Shown here: piece after piece, positions 8,234 to 17,432 of the stretch
Layout: each line of letters starts with the position of its first letter
Numbering within the stretch: position 1 is the first letter of the stretch
DNA from: Bacteroidaceae bacterium
Lineage (GTDB): Bacteria; Bacteroidota; Bacteroidia; Bacteroidales; Bacteroidaceae
DNA length: 64,000 nucleotides
Reading direction: 5' to 3'
NCBI GenBank assembly: GCA_024682395.1
Contig: JAIKZH010000012.1
Location: 1 to 64,000 of the forward strand
Notes under the pieces: generated by a model
What the model was told of the DNA's origin: nothing
Database searches by the model: none
The model's input: only the letters and a program-made list of their open reading frames with translations
Position numbers and translations under genes: made by a program

Positions 8234-9592
8234 ATGAGTGAATTCAAAGTAGCTAACTGCACTATGGGACTTTGTGTTTGTGGTTGCAGTAAGCAGACAG
8301 ATAAATTAAATACATATGACTGGTTAGCTGATTTGCCTGATAACGCAAAAGCTACCGATTTGGTTGAGGTGCAGTTTAAACCTCCACGCAAGGGCTATTT
8401 TATAAACTCTAACGGATTATCTCTGGAAAAAGGTGATATAGTGGCTGTGGAAGCAAGTCCAGGACATGATATCGGTACTGTGACTATGACTGGTCGTTTA
8501 GTGCATCTTCAGATTAAAAAGGCAAATCTCCGTCCTGACGTAGAACTTAAACGTATTTATCGTAAGGCTCGTCCTGTTGACATGGATAAGTTTGCTGAGG
8601 CAAAAGCACGTGAACACGAAACAATGATTGAGTCGCGTCAGATTGCCAACGAACTTGGTCTAAAGATGAAAATCGGTGATGTGGAGTATCAGGGCGACGG
8701 CAATAAAGCTATATTTTATTATATTGCTGACGACCGTGTGGATTTCCGTCAACTGATTAAAGTCTTGGCTGATCGTTTTCATGTCAGAATCGAAATGAAA
8801 CAGATCGGTGCTCGTCAAGAAGCTGGCCGAATCGGCGGAATAGGTCCATGTGGACGTGAGTTGTGTTGTGCCACTTGGATGACTCGATTTGTCAGTGTAA
8901 GTACCAGCGCAGCACGCTTCCAAGACTTGTCTCTTAATCCTCAGAAACTTGCAGGTCAGTGTGCTAAACTGAAATGCTGTATGAATTATGAGGTTGACCA
9001 GTATGTGGAATCGCTTAAACGTCTGCCTTCGCGCGAGATAACGCTACAGACGATGGATAACGAGTATTTCTTCTTTAAAGCAGATATACTGACAAAGCGT
9101 ATTACTTATTCTACCGACAAGCATATCCTTGTGGGTGAACAGACAATCACTGCCAAACGAGCATTTGAGATAATCAACATGAATCGTGAGGGAAAGAAAC
9201 CTATGTCGTTGGCAGAAGATGCAGATGCCGCTGCAGAAGTACGCTCTGTTGATTTGCTTGATCAAGACAATATCAATCGTTTTGACAATGCTAAGAAGAA
9301 GAAAAAGAAGAAAAAACATAATGGCGGAGTGAACAATCAGAATGTTGCTGCTGGTAAAAACGAAGGTAATGCTAATAACAACGGAAACAATAGCAATAAC
9401 AACAGCAATAACAACAGCAATAACAACAGCAACAACAACAGCCATAACGGAGGCAATAACAATAACGGCAACGGCAATAACAATGCTAACCATAACAAAC
9501 GAAATGGTGGCAATCATCATAATCGTAACAACGGTAATCGCAACTATAATAATAACAACGGTAATCGCAACAATAACAACAATAATGGGTGA
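8234..9592 (+). CDS. ricT: PSP1-domain protein, RicT/YaaT homologue, with Asn-rich tail
   Basis: A 452-aa protein. Residues about 40-340 form the PSP1/RicT domain with its conserved Cys motifs (GPCGRELCC and KLKCCMNYE); additional Cys residues at the N-terminus (GLCVCGC) could add to metal or Fe-S binding. In Bacillus the homologue belongs to a complex affecting RNase Y and RNA maturation; the role in Bacteroidetes is less clear. After residue ~350 come nine consecutive Lys and then about 80 residues rich in Asn, encoded by 12-bp repeats reading S-N-N-N. The tail overlaps the start of gldH by 8 nt, the usual Bacteroidetes neighbour. Confidence 0.88.
   Translation: MSEFKVANCTMGLCVCGCSKQTDKLNTYDWLADLPDNAKATDLVEVQFKPPRKGYFINSNGLSLEKGDIVAVEASPGHDIGTVTMTGRLVHLQIKKANLRPDVELKRIYRKARPVDMDKFAEAKAREHETMIESRQIANELGLKMKIGDVEYQGDGNKAIFYYIADDRVDFRQLIKVLADRFHVRIEMKQIGARQEAGRIGGIGPCGRELCCATWMTRFVSVSTSAARFQDLSLNPQKLAGQCAKLKCCMNYEVDQYVESLKRLPSREITLQTMDNEYFFFKADILTKRITYSTDKHILVGEQTITAKRAFEIINMNREGKKPMSLAEDADAAAEVRSVDLLDQDNINRFDNAKKKKKKKKHNGGVNNQNVAAGKNEGNANNNGNNSNNNSNNNSNNNSNNNSHNGGNNNNGNGNNNANHNKRNGGNHHNRNNGNRNYNNNNGNRNNNNNNG
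9389..9445 (+). repeat. 12-bp tandem repeat encoding Ser-Asn-Asn-Asn
   Basis: Units of AGCAATAACAAC, the last ones slightly changed, lie in the 3' part of ricT. A change in copy number would alter the length of the Asn-rich tail without shifting the frame. Confidence 0.75.
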
Positions 9593-10085
9593 TATATTAT
9601 CGTCCTTTTCTCGTTATAGATTTTGGGGTGTTGCTATATGTGTGATGATGATTCCAATATTGTTTGCTCAATGTTCATCTGAAACAACATATTTTCACCA
9701 ATATAAATCTGTAGATATTGACGGATGGGGAACAGAAGATACAATAGTCTTTCATATAAACCCAGCATCGTCCACAACTATGCTGAATGCTGAAATAGGT
9801 GTTCGTACTACTAACGCTTTTATGTATAGTAAACTATTTATGAAGGGCGTGTGGCAGTGTGACGGTGATGAAATAGCGGTTGATACGTTGTTTGTGCCGA
9901 TTTTTGATAAGAAAGGCGTGAATTTAGGACGAGGGCTTCCTTATCCGTTGTGTACAAAAACGATTCCTTCGATAAGGATCGATTCTGGAAGAATTTACAC
10001 CTATACAATAACTCCATTGATGCAACCAACTATGGTTGAAGGAGTGAAAGATATTGGACTTAGATTGACTATTTCTGATAATTAA
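9585..10085 (+). CDS. gldH: Gliding-motility-type lipoprotein GldH
   Basis: A 166-aa lipoprotein. A hydrophobic signal segment ends in LFAQC with the lipid-bearing Cys at residue 30; the -1 Gln is unusual for a lipobox. The body (YHQYKSVDIDGW-like start, GVRTTNAFMYSKL, LGRGLPYPLC) fits GldH. GldH is needed for gliding in Flavobacterium but is also kept in non-gliding Bacteroidales. The frame is open far upstream, back to 9342, but that stretch only reads the ricT repeat out of frame; ATG 9585, overlapping the ricT stop by 8 nt, is the sensible start. Confidence 0.8.
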   Translation: MGDILSSFSRYRFWGVAICVMMIPILFAQCSSETTYFHQYKSVDIDGWGTEDTIVFHINPASSTTMLNAEIGVRTTNAFMYSKLFMKGVWQCDGDEIAVDTLFVPIFDKKGVNLGRGLPYPLCTKTIPSIRIDSGRIYTYTITPLMQPTMVEGVKDIGLRLTISDN

Positions 10086-10093
10086 CACCTACC

Positions 10094-12058
10094 ATGTATA
10101 AACGATTGCTAACATATTTTCTTTTTTGTCTGATTGTAGTAAATATATTTGCTCAACCTCAGTTGAATATCAAAAAGCGCAAAAGTGGGTATATCATATC
10201 TCGCAGCGTGAATAATCGTGAGATTGTGCTTTTGCGTAGCGACAGAGGGTCATTTGACAAGGCAATAAAGTCAAATAAGTTTTTCAAGCAAATGGTTGAT
10301 ACATGGAATGAACTTCCTGAGAGTAAGATAACCAAGTCAATGAGTTATACATTGATTGACGATGGTCAAGGAACACCTCTCCCTGATTATGTTAGTCCTT
10401 TATGCACAAGTCAATGGGAGCAGTATAGCGAACCATATGTGTGGAATACTCCATTGATTGATGGTGAACATTGTTGCGTGGGCTGTACTCCTTTGGCGTT
10501 AGCTCAGGTTTTGCATTATTATAAATATCCTATTACAGGAATAGGGCAACACACTTATAACGATTCATTAGGCTGTAATCAGACATTAACAGCCGATTTC
10601 TCTTCCCATACTTATGAGTACGATTATATGTTGGATTCATACGATGGAATAAACTATTCAAATCGTCAGGGAAACGCTATAGCGCAACTCTTGAGCGACT
10701 GTGGAATTGCAATAAATGCAATTTATGGGGTAGGCGCCACATCTGGCAACCCTATATATCAGACAATGGCATTGGTTGATTATTTTGGGTATGATAGCTC
10801 AGATTTGCAGATGTATTATCGTGATTTCTTCACACAGTCGGAGTGGCATTCCATGCTTCACAGAGAATTGGCGGAAGGTCGTCCGATATTGATAAGTGCA
10901 TGGAACTATAATAACGGACATTCATTCTTGATCGATGGTTATGATGAAACAGGATTGTATCATGTTAATTGGGGACTCGGTGGTGAGTGTAATGGCTATT
11001 ACAACATAGATTTTATGTCGCCAGACCAACCTCAATGGAATCGATTTAAGGATTCACCTGAACGCGGAAACAATCTGATACAATTGGTGACTGTAGGTAT
11101 CAAACCAAAGCAAAATCCTCAGGATATAACAATTTCTAAGACTCATGTGTTCGCTTTCTCGAATATATCAGGACGAGAAGTGGAAGGACATCAGAATCAA
11201 TTTGAGATAATAACAAATGACCTAACCAATATCGGTTGGAACGAATATGAAGGTTCTGTGGTGTTGGCGTTGTGTAATTCAGAAGGGTTTGTCGCTGAAT
11301 TGTATAATTATGAGCATCCTTTTGACTTACATCAGTTGACAAATAGTGTGTTCTCAGATACCATTACAGTGGATTTATCTTCTTATAATCAATCATTAGT
11401 TGAAGGTAATTACCGCATTGTTCCGATGTTTAAAGAAGGAGAATCGTGGCTTGAGGCTCGTACAATGGTAGGAACACCAAATTACATAAATGCTTCATAT
11501 AGTGATGGAGTATGGAATTTATCTCAACCACAAGCAAGCGCACGATGTATTACATTAAGTAATATGGTTTTTCCTGAGACATTATATCATCGTCAGGCTC
11601 CAAACTATTCATTCTCCCTTACAAATAACTCAGAAAGCGATTATAACGGACGAATATATATAGAACTTTATCCGTTGGGAGTTTCTGACCGTACTCAGGT
11701 TGCATATAAGCAGGTGGCCCTTCAGGGACTATATATCAAACAAGGCGAGACACAAGATCTGGAATTTAAGTACACACCTCTTCAGATTTCACCCGGAGAA
11801 TATACTCTACATATATGGTGTGATGTTGATTTGTTTACCGACTCATTAGTAGAGATTTATACATCTGATAACGTTATTAAAGTTGAGTCAACACCAACCG
11901 CAGTAGAGAACATCGAAAACGATAAATCTTCATCTGAAATGTATTATGATCTCTCAGGACGGAAACTCTCTCCAGCCGATGTCAGAAGACAACCAATCAT
12001 CATGAAGAAAGCAAAAAAAACAAGAAAGGTATTGAGAAGTGATTATCAAATACAATGA
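10094..12058 (+). CDS. Secreted C10-family cysteine peptidase (interpain/streptopain type) with T9SS-like tail
   Basis: A 654-aa protein with a Sec signal peptide (residues 1-20). The C10 catalytic pair is visible: Cys131 in VGCTPLALAQ and His276 in GHSFLIDGY, followed by VNWGLGG and NGYY. Before Cys131 there is only a short pro-region (~110 aa). Beyond residue ~340 are beta-rich segments, and the C-terminus (SEMYYDLSGRKL then IIMKKAKK) resembles a type A T9SS sorting domain. It follows gldH by 8 nt, so it is probably co-transcribed with ricT and gldH. Family members include interpain A and SpeB, secreted virulence or nutrient proteases. Confidence 0.88.
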   Translation: MYKRLLTYFLFCLIVVNIFAQPQLNIKKRKSGYIISRSVNNREIVLLRSDRGSFDKAIKSNKFFKQMVDTWNELPESKITKSMSYTLIDDGQGTPLPDYVSPLCTSQWEQYSEPYVWNTPLIDGEHCCVGCTPLALAQVLHYYKYPITGIGQHTYNDSLGCNQTLTADFSSHTYEYDYMLDSYDGINYSNRQGNAIAQLLSDCGIAINAIYGVGATSGNPIYQTMALVDYFGYDSSDLQMYYRDFFTQSEWHSMLHRELAEGRPILISAWNYNNGHSFLIDGYDETGLYHVNWGLGGECNGYYNIDFMSPDQPQWNRFKDSPERGNNLIQLVTVGIKPKQNPQDITISKTHVFAFSNISGREVEGHQNQFEIITNDLTNIGWNEYEGSVVLALCNSEGFVAELYNYEHPFDLHQLTNSVFSDTITVDLSSYNQSLVEGNYRIVPMFKEGESWLEARTMVGTPNYINASYSDGVWNLSQPQASARCITLSNMVFPETLYHRQAPNYSFSLTNNSESDYNGRIYIELYPLGVSDRTQVAYKQVALQGLYIKQGETQDLEFKYTPLQISPGEYTLHIWCDVDLFTDSLVEIYTSDNVIKVESTPTAVENIENDKSSSEMYYDLSGRKLSPADVRRQPIIMKKAKKTRKVLRSDYQIQ

Positions 12059-12140
12059 AGTATTTAGTTCATGACAAAGAATAGACCACATATCTGGGGC
12101 CATACACATTCCGCATAATTTACATATTTCCCTATTTTCT

Positions 12141-12171
12141 TTGTTTATTCCAATCCTTTTCCGTAATTTTG
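12141..12171 (+). promoter_or_regulatory. Promoter of the putative 6S-like ncRNA
   Basis: TTG at 12141-12143, a 20-nt spacer and TAATTTTG at 12164-12171. The expected transcript start is near 12177, and no open reading frame begins until 12394. Confidence 0.7.
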
Positions 12172-12176
12172 CCACT

Positions 12177-12382
12177 GCATTCTGCAAAGACTGCAAAACA
12201 TATTAGTAAAACGAAGCGTTATGCTCGACTTGCTGATGGAAACGTAGGAAACTTCCAATTGTAATGCAAGAACAGTGATTAACGGTTCGCGCGTATAGCG
12301 TGGACTGATTACTGCATCTCATTACAAGGTTATTCCTACGACCTCCATCAGAAGACGTGGTATCAGTTCCACGTTTCTATTA
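12177..12382 (+). ncRNA. Putative structured ncRNA, 6S-like (Bacteroidales-1 type)
   Basis: About 205 nt between a consensus promoter and a terminator. The inner part folds as a long rod: CTGATGGA (12233-12240) with TCCATCAG (12344-12351), GTAGGAA (12244-12250) with TTCCTAC (12333-12339), TTGTAATG (12259-12266) with CATTACAA (12320-12327), then shorter pairs to an apical CGCGC/GCGTG stem. Size, a rod with internal loops and a stand-alone transcription unit are what 6S RNA looks like; in Bacteroidales the Bacteroidales-1 motif has been proposed as 6S. The identity is inference; the pairing is visible. Confidence 0.55.
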
Positions 12383-12385
12383 TTT
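12355..12385 (+). terminator. Terminator of the putative ncRNA
   Basis: ACGTGG (12355-12360) pairs with CCACGT (12369-12374) and is followed by TTCTATTATTTTA, a T-rich tract. The next ATG is 20 nt after the stem. Confidence 0.65.
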
Positions 12386-12393
12386 TATGGAAT

Positions 12394-12822
12394 ATGGCTA
12401 TTGAGAAAGCTACATGGATAAGGACGTTGAAGGCAACAATTGGCATTACAGCTTTAATTGTCGGCGGACTTCTATATGTTATTTTCAGATCTAAAAGCTT
12501 GCTCATGTTTGAATGGTTTCGTATGATTGGATTGTCCGATATGGTAGAAAACCTTCGTACAAAAAATAGTGGGTTCAATTTGTATGAATGGGTAAAGGAT
12601 AGTTTGCCTGCTGGTTTGTGGCTTTTCTCATACTTATTCGTAATAGATTCGCTATGGGGATATGATAAAAATCTCGTTTACTACCTTTTCCTTTCTGTTT
12701 TGCCTGCGATTGCTATATGTTCTGAATTTATGCAGTTTTCTGGTATGCTTTCTGGTACGTTTGACTATATGGATTTAATCAGTTATATGGCAGCTATCTT
12801 AATATTTATATTAATTAAATAA
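12394..12822 (+). CDS. Small integral membrane protein, VanZ-like
   Basis: A 142-aa protein with about four hydrophobic helices. The C-terminal half (ICSEFMQ, then SGTFDYMDLISYMAA) matches the VanZ-family pattern of E-x2-Q followed by G-T-x-D-x2-D. VanZ-like proteins are membrane proteins of uncertain function; the name comes from teicoplanin resistance, but most homologues have no link to it. It lies directly after the ncRNA terminator and 8 nt before the next gene, so the two form a pair. Confidence 0.65.
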   Translation: MAIEKATWIRTLKATIGITALIVGGLLYVIFRSKSLLMFEWFRMIGLSDMVENLRTKNSGFNLYEWVKDSLPAGLWLFSYLFVIDSLWGYDKNLVYYLFLSVLPAIAICSEFMQFSGMLSGTFDYMDLISYMAAILIFILIK

Positions 12823-12830
12823 CTAAAAGT

Positions 12831-13541
12831 ATGAAAACAAAAAGCATTTTATCTTTACTAACTCTATTGGTGTTTGCCGTATTAGGTGGAGGGTCTTTCG
12901 ATAGCAACGGAAGACTGTCAGCTTGGGTATGGGGCGTACTAATACTATTTGTTATTATTGTCTTCGTTATTGCAATACATGAACATAATAAAGAAGAGGA
13001 AATAAAAAAGGAACAAGAAGAGGCCCGATTAAAAAGAGAGCAAGAACTTGAAGAGAAAAGAAGACAATACGAAGTACAGAAGCAAAGATTCTTCGAAGAG
13101 AATGGCACTCCTGATAAAACAATAGTAATAGACTATCTCGATATTAATGCAGAAATCCATGCCTATGAAAGTTCCAAAAAGGTATTCATCTCTGGTAAAT
13201 GGTATTCATTTAACGATATCATTTCGTGCACATTCAGTGATAATCCAAGAATAGCAAAAGGGAAAGTTACCGCTATTACAAAATCTAAAACCGGAGATGT
13301 AATTGGACGTTCAATTGTTGGAGACGTAATAGGTGGATCAGCTGGGGCTATTATTGGTGGAGCGACAGCTAGTAAGCATACGGAATATATCCAAGGAGAT
13401 GATAGAACAATTCATGATTATACTGTCATAATCAATATGAATAGTATTTCAGAACCAGTTATACGTATTCATACAGGGGAAAGGGGAAAACTTACAAATG
13501 AAATTGTTGGTCTCATGAATGTTATCATTTCAAGGAGGTAG
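12831..13541 (+). CDS. Membrane-anchored protein with coiled coil and glycine-zipper segment, function unknown
   Basis: A 236-aa protein. Two hydrophobic segments (residues 5-20 and 32-49) are followed by a highly charged Glu/Lys/Arg coiled coil (about 52-85). A small beta-rich domain comes next, then a glycine-rich stretch (DVIGGSAGAIIGGATA, about residues 163-178) that looks like a glycine zipper. No family is recognised. It is probably co-transcribed with the upstream VanZ-like gene. Confidence 0.65.
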   Translation: MKTKSILSLLTLLVFAVLGGGSFDSNGRLSAWVWGVLILFVIIVFVIAIHEHNKEEEIKKEQEEARLKREQELEEKRRQYEVQKQRFFEENGTPDKTIVIDYLDINAEIHAYESSKKVFISGKWYSFNDIISCTFSDNPRIAKGKVTAITKSKTGDVIGRSIVGDVIGGSAGAIIGGATASKHTEYIQGDDRTIHDYTVIINMNSISEPVIRIHTGERGKLTNEIVGLMNVIISRR

Positions 13542-13900
13542 TAATGATTATACGTCAGCGAATGCCGTTTTATTCCATTGTATGTATCAGCATGAAACTT
13601 CGCCTTTGAGGAATTCTGATATCAGTCTTGCTTTTATTGCATTTTATGATGGTTTATCCGCATTTAATTATATCATGGGACTTTTGCCAACCATTGATAG
13701 GATGTTAGCTGTGGAGGACTCTATTTCTTAATTTTTCTTACAAAGAGTAAGAAAATATATTACATTATAAATCCGTAAGTTTATATCGAAAAGTTATAAA
13801 GGGCATGGACAAACAAAGCAAATAAAACAAGAAAGGTGTATCAATAGTCGTTATGGCAACCGATACACCTTCGTTGTTTTTCTATCTGTTAAGAGATGGG
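13542..13900. other. Gene-poor spacer between convergent units
   Basis: A 70-codon frame (13519-13731) overlaps the previous gene's 3' end but shows no recognisable motif and no good start, so it is not called. The rest is AT-rich apart from the hairpin at 13833-13871. Confidence 0.5.
13833..13871. terminator. Terminator, mainly for the suf operon
   Basis: AAGGTGTATC (13833-13842) and GATACACCTT (13862-13871) form a perfect 10-bp stem. T-rich DNA follows on both sides (TTTCTTGTTTTATTTG on the minus strand, TTGTTTTTC on the plus strand), so it can end sufBCD transcripts and the convergent unit. Confidence 0.8.
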
Positions 13901-15148
13901 TTATTTGCATATGTTGCATCCGCTGCATTTATCGGCAACTCTTTGAAGTCGTTTTGCTGTAATCATGTGTAGGCGATCTCTCAGTGATACCGATTTGAAT
14001 GCGTTTATAACTTCAGCGGCAAATGCTTGCATGAGTAAGATGCGTGCTTGTTGGAGTGGGATACCGCGTTGTTGCATATAGAATAGTGCATTTTCATCCA
14101 ACTTGCCTACTGTAGAACCATGAGAACATTTCACATCATCGGCATAGATTTCCAACATTGGCTGTGTAAACATTCTTGCATCGTTGCTTGCGCAGATATT
14201 TTGGTTAACCTCATCGCTTATGGTTTTTTGTGCCTCTTCACGTACTAAAATCTTTCCTGCAAAAGCCCCGACAGCATTTTCGTCAATTATATATTTATAC
14301 AATTCATGACTTATACAATTGCTTACCTGATGGTCAATGACGGTATTTACGTCTGTATGTTGGTTTTCATCCGCAATAACAAGTCCGTTAAGCCAAATCT
14401 CGCTGTTTTCACCTGTGAGTGACACATTTATCATAGAGCGGTTGGTGAGTCCAGTAAGACAGATGTTGTTATGTCGTAAAGTGCAGTCACGTCCCACCTT
14501 TATATATATGTTGCAGAAACGATTGCATGAATTAGTTAACTCGGATAACTCATATAAATCAAGATGAGAATTATCGTGCATTATGATTTCTATGACTTGA
14601 GTAGTGAGGAAGTTTGTTTGTTTTTCATCCTCTTTTGTGCTGTTATCAGCATGGTCAACAATGCGAACAACAGCATTTGCATTCTTCTCAAGCACCATAA
14701 GGATGCGTCTGTTGCGCATTTGATCGATTGTTCCTCTAAGATGGTTGTCAACAGTTATGACAGTTGGTCTGTTTATCCCTTCGCGCTTATGCGATTGTAT
14801 TCTATAGGCATTTATGTCTTGAACGAGCATTGTGTTAAGAGCAGTTATGCCATCAGATATGTCAGCCGCAGTTCCGTAATATTGTTGAAGCAATTCTGGA
14901 TCGGATGAATTTATGTTTATTGACTTCAGATCTAATCCATAGTCATAACTAAAGGCAGCTTCAACATTGGTATATTTATATCTTTCAGTTTTTTGTGATG
15001 GCATGCCACAGAATTGCAGTGACTGATATGCCATGTCACGCATATAGCTGATAGTTGTGTTGTCGGTAGTTTTACGCAATTGTTCCGACATTTGTTTGTA
15101 TATGTCTATGTATTCTTTTTCTGCCGCCATATTATGATTGCTGTTCAT
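13901..15148 (-). CDS. sufD: Fe-S cluster assembly protein SufD
   Basis: A 415-aa scaffold partner of SufB and SufC. The protein shows the SufD pattern: a variable N-terminus, a long right-handed beta-helix region, then KCSHGSTVGKLDENALFYMQQRGI, which contains the conserved His and the QRG of the SufBD family. It ends in CSGCNIC. The start at 15148 overlaps sufC by 17 nt; a second ATG at 15130 (MAAEKEY), one base after the sufC stop, is equally plausible. It is the last gene before the terminator at 13833-13871. Confidence 0.93.
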   Translation of the reverse strand: MNSNHNMAAEKEYIDIYKQMSEQLRKTTDNTTISYMRDMAYQSLQFCGMPSQKTERYKYTNVEAAFSYDYGLDLKSININSSDPELLQQYYGTAADISDGITALNTMLVQDINAYRIQSHKREGINRPTVITVDNHLRGTIDQMRNRRILMVLEKNANAVVRIVDHADNSTKEDEKQTNFLTTQVIEIIMHDNSHLDLYELSELTNSCNRFCNIYIKVGRDCTLRHNNICLTGLTNRSMINVSLTGENSEIWLNGLVIADENQHTDVNTVIDHQVSNCISHELYKYIIDENAVGAFAGKILVREEAQKTISDEVNQNICASNDARMFTQPMLEIYADDVKCSHGSTVGKLDENALFYMQQRGIPLQQARILLMQAFAAEVINAFKSVSLRDRLHMITAKRLQRVADKCSGCNICK

Positions 15149-15884
15149 TTACAATCCAGTCAAATCCTTTATCTTCTATCATTTGTGCTAATTCAGGACC
15201 ACCAGTCTTAACAATCTTACCATCAATCAACACATTGACAATGTTAGGACGGATGTAATCAAGAAGTCGTTGATAGTGGGTGATGACCATTGCGCTTGTT
15301 TTCTCGTTACGTAATTTATTGAATCCTTCGGCAACAATACGTAGGGCATCTACATCCAAACCAGAATCGGTCTCGTCGAGAATACAAAAAGATGGTTCGA
15401 GCATTGCCATTTGGAAAATCTCATTACGTTTTCTTTCACCACCAGAGAATCCCTCGTTTACACTTCTGGAAACCAGTTTTTGGTCAATATCCACTAACTT
15501 ACGTTTCTCACGCATAACCTTCAAGAAATCAGTTGATTTCATTGGCTCTTTGCCTTGTGATGCATATTTTGCGTTTATGGCAGCACGCATGAAGTTAGTC
15601 ATTGATACTCCAGCAATCTCAATAGGTTGTTGGAACGACATGAAAATACCAGCATGAGCGCGTTCTTCGGGAGTCATCTTTAAAAGATCTTGTCCGTTGA
15701 AGGTGATACTTCCTTCAGTGACTTGATATTTAGGATTTCCTACTATAACATTACTGAGGGTAGATTTACCTGCTCCGTTAGTTCCCATTAATGCATGAAT
15801 CTCTCCATCACGAATAGTGAGATTCACTCCTTTTAATATTTCTTTGCCTTCAACTGAGGCATGTAGATTTTTAATTTCAATCAT
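15132..15884 (-). CDS. sufC: Fe-S cluster assembly ATPase SufC
   Basis: A 250-aa ABC-type ATPase that powers the SufBCD scaffold. Walker A is GTNGAGKST (residues 34-42), the signature is FSGGERKRNE and Walker B reads CILDETDSGLD, the typical SufC variant. It lies 58 nt after sufB and overlaps or abuts sufD. Confidence 0.96.
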   Translation of the reverse strand: MIEIKNLHASVEGKEILKGVNLTIRDGEIHALMGTNGAGKSTLSNVIVGNPKYQVTEGSITFNGQDLLKMTPEERAHAGIFMSFQQPIEIAGVSMTNFMRAAINAKYASQGKEPMKSTDFLKVMREKRKLVDIDQKLVSRSVNEGFSGGERKRNEIFQMAMLEPSFCILDETDSGLDVDALRIVAEGFNKLRNEKTSAMVITHYQRLLDYIRPNIVNVLIDGKIVKTGGPELAQMIEDKGFDWIVNEQQS

Positions 15885-15942
15885 TGATTATATACTTAAT
15901 AATCTATGTATGTTATTTATTCTTTCTGATTCTGTGAACTTT

Positions 15943-17394
15943 CTAACCAACAGAACCTTCAAGTGATACGCTAAGCAATTTCTGTGCTTCCACAGCAAAT
16001 TCCATTGGCAACTTATTGATTACCTCTTTTGCATATCCGTTTACAATCAGTCCTACAGCTTCTTCAGTTGCAATACCACGTTGGTTGCAGTAGAATAATT
16101 GATCTTCGGAAATCTTGGATGTTGTGGCCTCGTGCTCAATAGTGGCTGAGTTATTATGTACATCCAAATATGGGAATGTGTGTGCTCCGCATTTGCTTCC
16201 TAGCAGTAATGAGTCACATGAACTATAGTTTCGTGCATTATCGGCATGTGTGCCAACTTTTACCAATCCTCTATATGAGTTCTGGCTCTTTCCTGCACTG
16301 ATTCCCTTGCTTATGATTGTACTTTTTGTATTCTTGCCTATATGTATCATTTTTGTTCCTGTATCAGCCTGCTGATAGTTGTTTGTGACTGCTACAGAAT
16401 AAAATTCGGCTTGTGAATTATTACCTTGAAGCACACAAGAAGGATATTTCCATGTGATAGCACTTCCTGTCTCCACTTGTGTCCATGACAATTTTGAGTT
16501 TTCGCCTCTCAGGTGTCCACGTTTCGTTACGAGGTTAAGCACACCTCCGTTGCCGTCTTTATCGCCCGGATACCAGTTTTGAACGGTTGAGTATTTCACT
16601 TCAGCCCTGTTCATCACCACGATCTCAACGATAGCTGCATGTAACTGGTTTTCATCACGCATTGGGGCAGTACAACCTTCAAGGTAGGAAACATATGAGT
16701 CATCGTCGCAGATGATAAGTGTGCGTTCAAATTGTCCTGTTCCTCGTGCATTGATTCTGAAGTATGTTGATAATTCCATAGGACAACGTGTGTTCTTTGG
16801 AATGTACACGAACGAACCATCGCTGAACACAGCTGAGTTGAGTGCAGCAAAATAATTATCACGATAGGGTACAACCGAACCTAAGTATTGCTGTACCAAA
16901 TCAGGATGATTCTTTACTGCCTCACTGATTGAGCAGAATATGATTCCTTTTTCCTCCAGTAGTTGTTTGTGAGTCGTTTTGATTGATACGGAATCCATAA
17001 CGGCATCAACGGCAAGACCACTTAATGCCATACGTTCCTCAAGCGGAATACCCAATTTGTCGAATGTCTTCATCAGTTCGGGATCTATTTTCCCTTTTCC
17101 CTGATTGTCAGACTTCTTAGATGTAGGGTCGGCATAGTATGAAATGGCTTGATAATCAATCTCTGGCATTTTTAGATGTCCCCATGATGGTTGTTTCATG
17201 GTTTGCCAATGTCTGAATGCTTTGAGGCGAAATTCAAGTAGCCAATCAGGCTCACCTTTCTTTTGAGAGATGAGCCTAACTATGTCTTCATTTAGACCTT
17301 TGTCTATTATTTCAGTATGTACATCGGTTGTAAATCCGTATTCATATTCTTTATTTGCAACCTGACGTACAAAATCATTGTTTTTTTCCTCCAT
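15943..17394 (-). CDS. sufB: Fe-S cluster assembly protein SufB
   Basis: A 483-aa core scaffold of the SUF system. Landmarks are [27 protein letters not shown], and near the end a conserved CGAHTFPY segment followed by NQRGI. Length is normal for SufB. It begins 38 nt after the infB stop in the same direction. No separate promoter was seen, so suf transcription may depend partly on read-through from rimP-nusA-infB. Confidence 0.96.
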   Translation of the reverse strand: MEEKNNDFVRQVANKEYEYGFTTDVHTEIIDKGLNEDIVRLISQKKGEPDWLLEFRLKAFRHWQTMKQPSWGHLKMPEIDYQAISYYADPTSKKSDNQGKGKIDPELMKTFDKLGIPLEERMALSGLAVDAVMDSVSIKTTHKQLLEEKGIIFCSISEAVKNHPDLVQQYLGSVVPYRDNYFAALNSAVFSDGSFVYIPKNTRCPMELSTYFRINARGTGQFERTLIICDDDSYVSYLEGCTAPMRDENQLHAAIVEIVVMNRAEVKYSTVQNWYPGDKDGNGGVLNLVTKRGHLRGENSKLSWTQVETGSAITWKYPSCVLQGNNSQAEFYSVAVTNNYQQADTGTKMIHIGKNTKSTIISKGISAGKSQNSYRGLVKVGTHADNARNYSSCDSLLLGSKCGAHTFPYLDVHNNSATIEHEATTSKISEDQLFYCNQRGIATEEAVGLIVNGYAKEVINKLPMEFAVEAQKLLSVSLEGSVG

Positions 17395-17432
17395 TACCTA
17401 ATAGAACTATCTGTGTGTCTGTTCTGTGAGTT

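Noticed and set aside
9342..9584. Apparent 80-residue N-terminal extension of gldH
   Set aside because: It reads the ricT repeat in another frame and gives a Thr/Ile low-complexity sequence; the lipoprotein signal starts at ATG 9585.
13519..13731. 70-codon frame overlapping the end of the 12831-13541 gene
   Set aside because: No recognisable motif or good start, and it overlaps a better gene; could be a decayed relic but cannot be supported.
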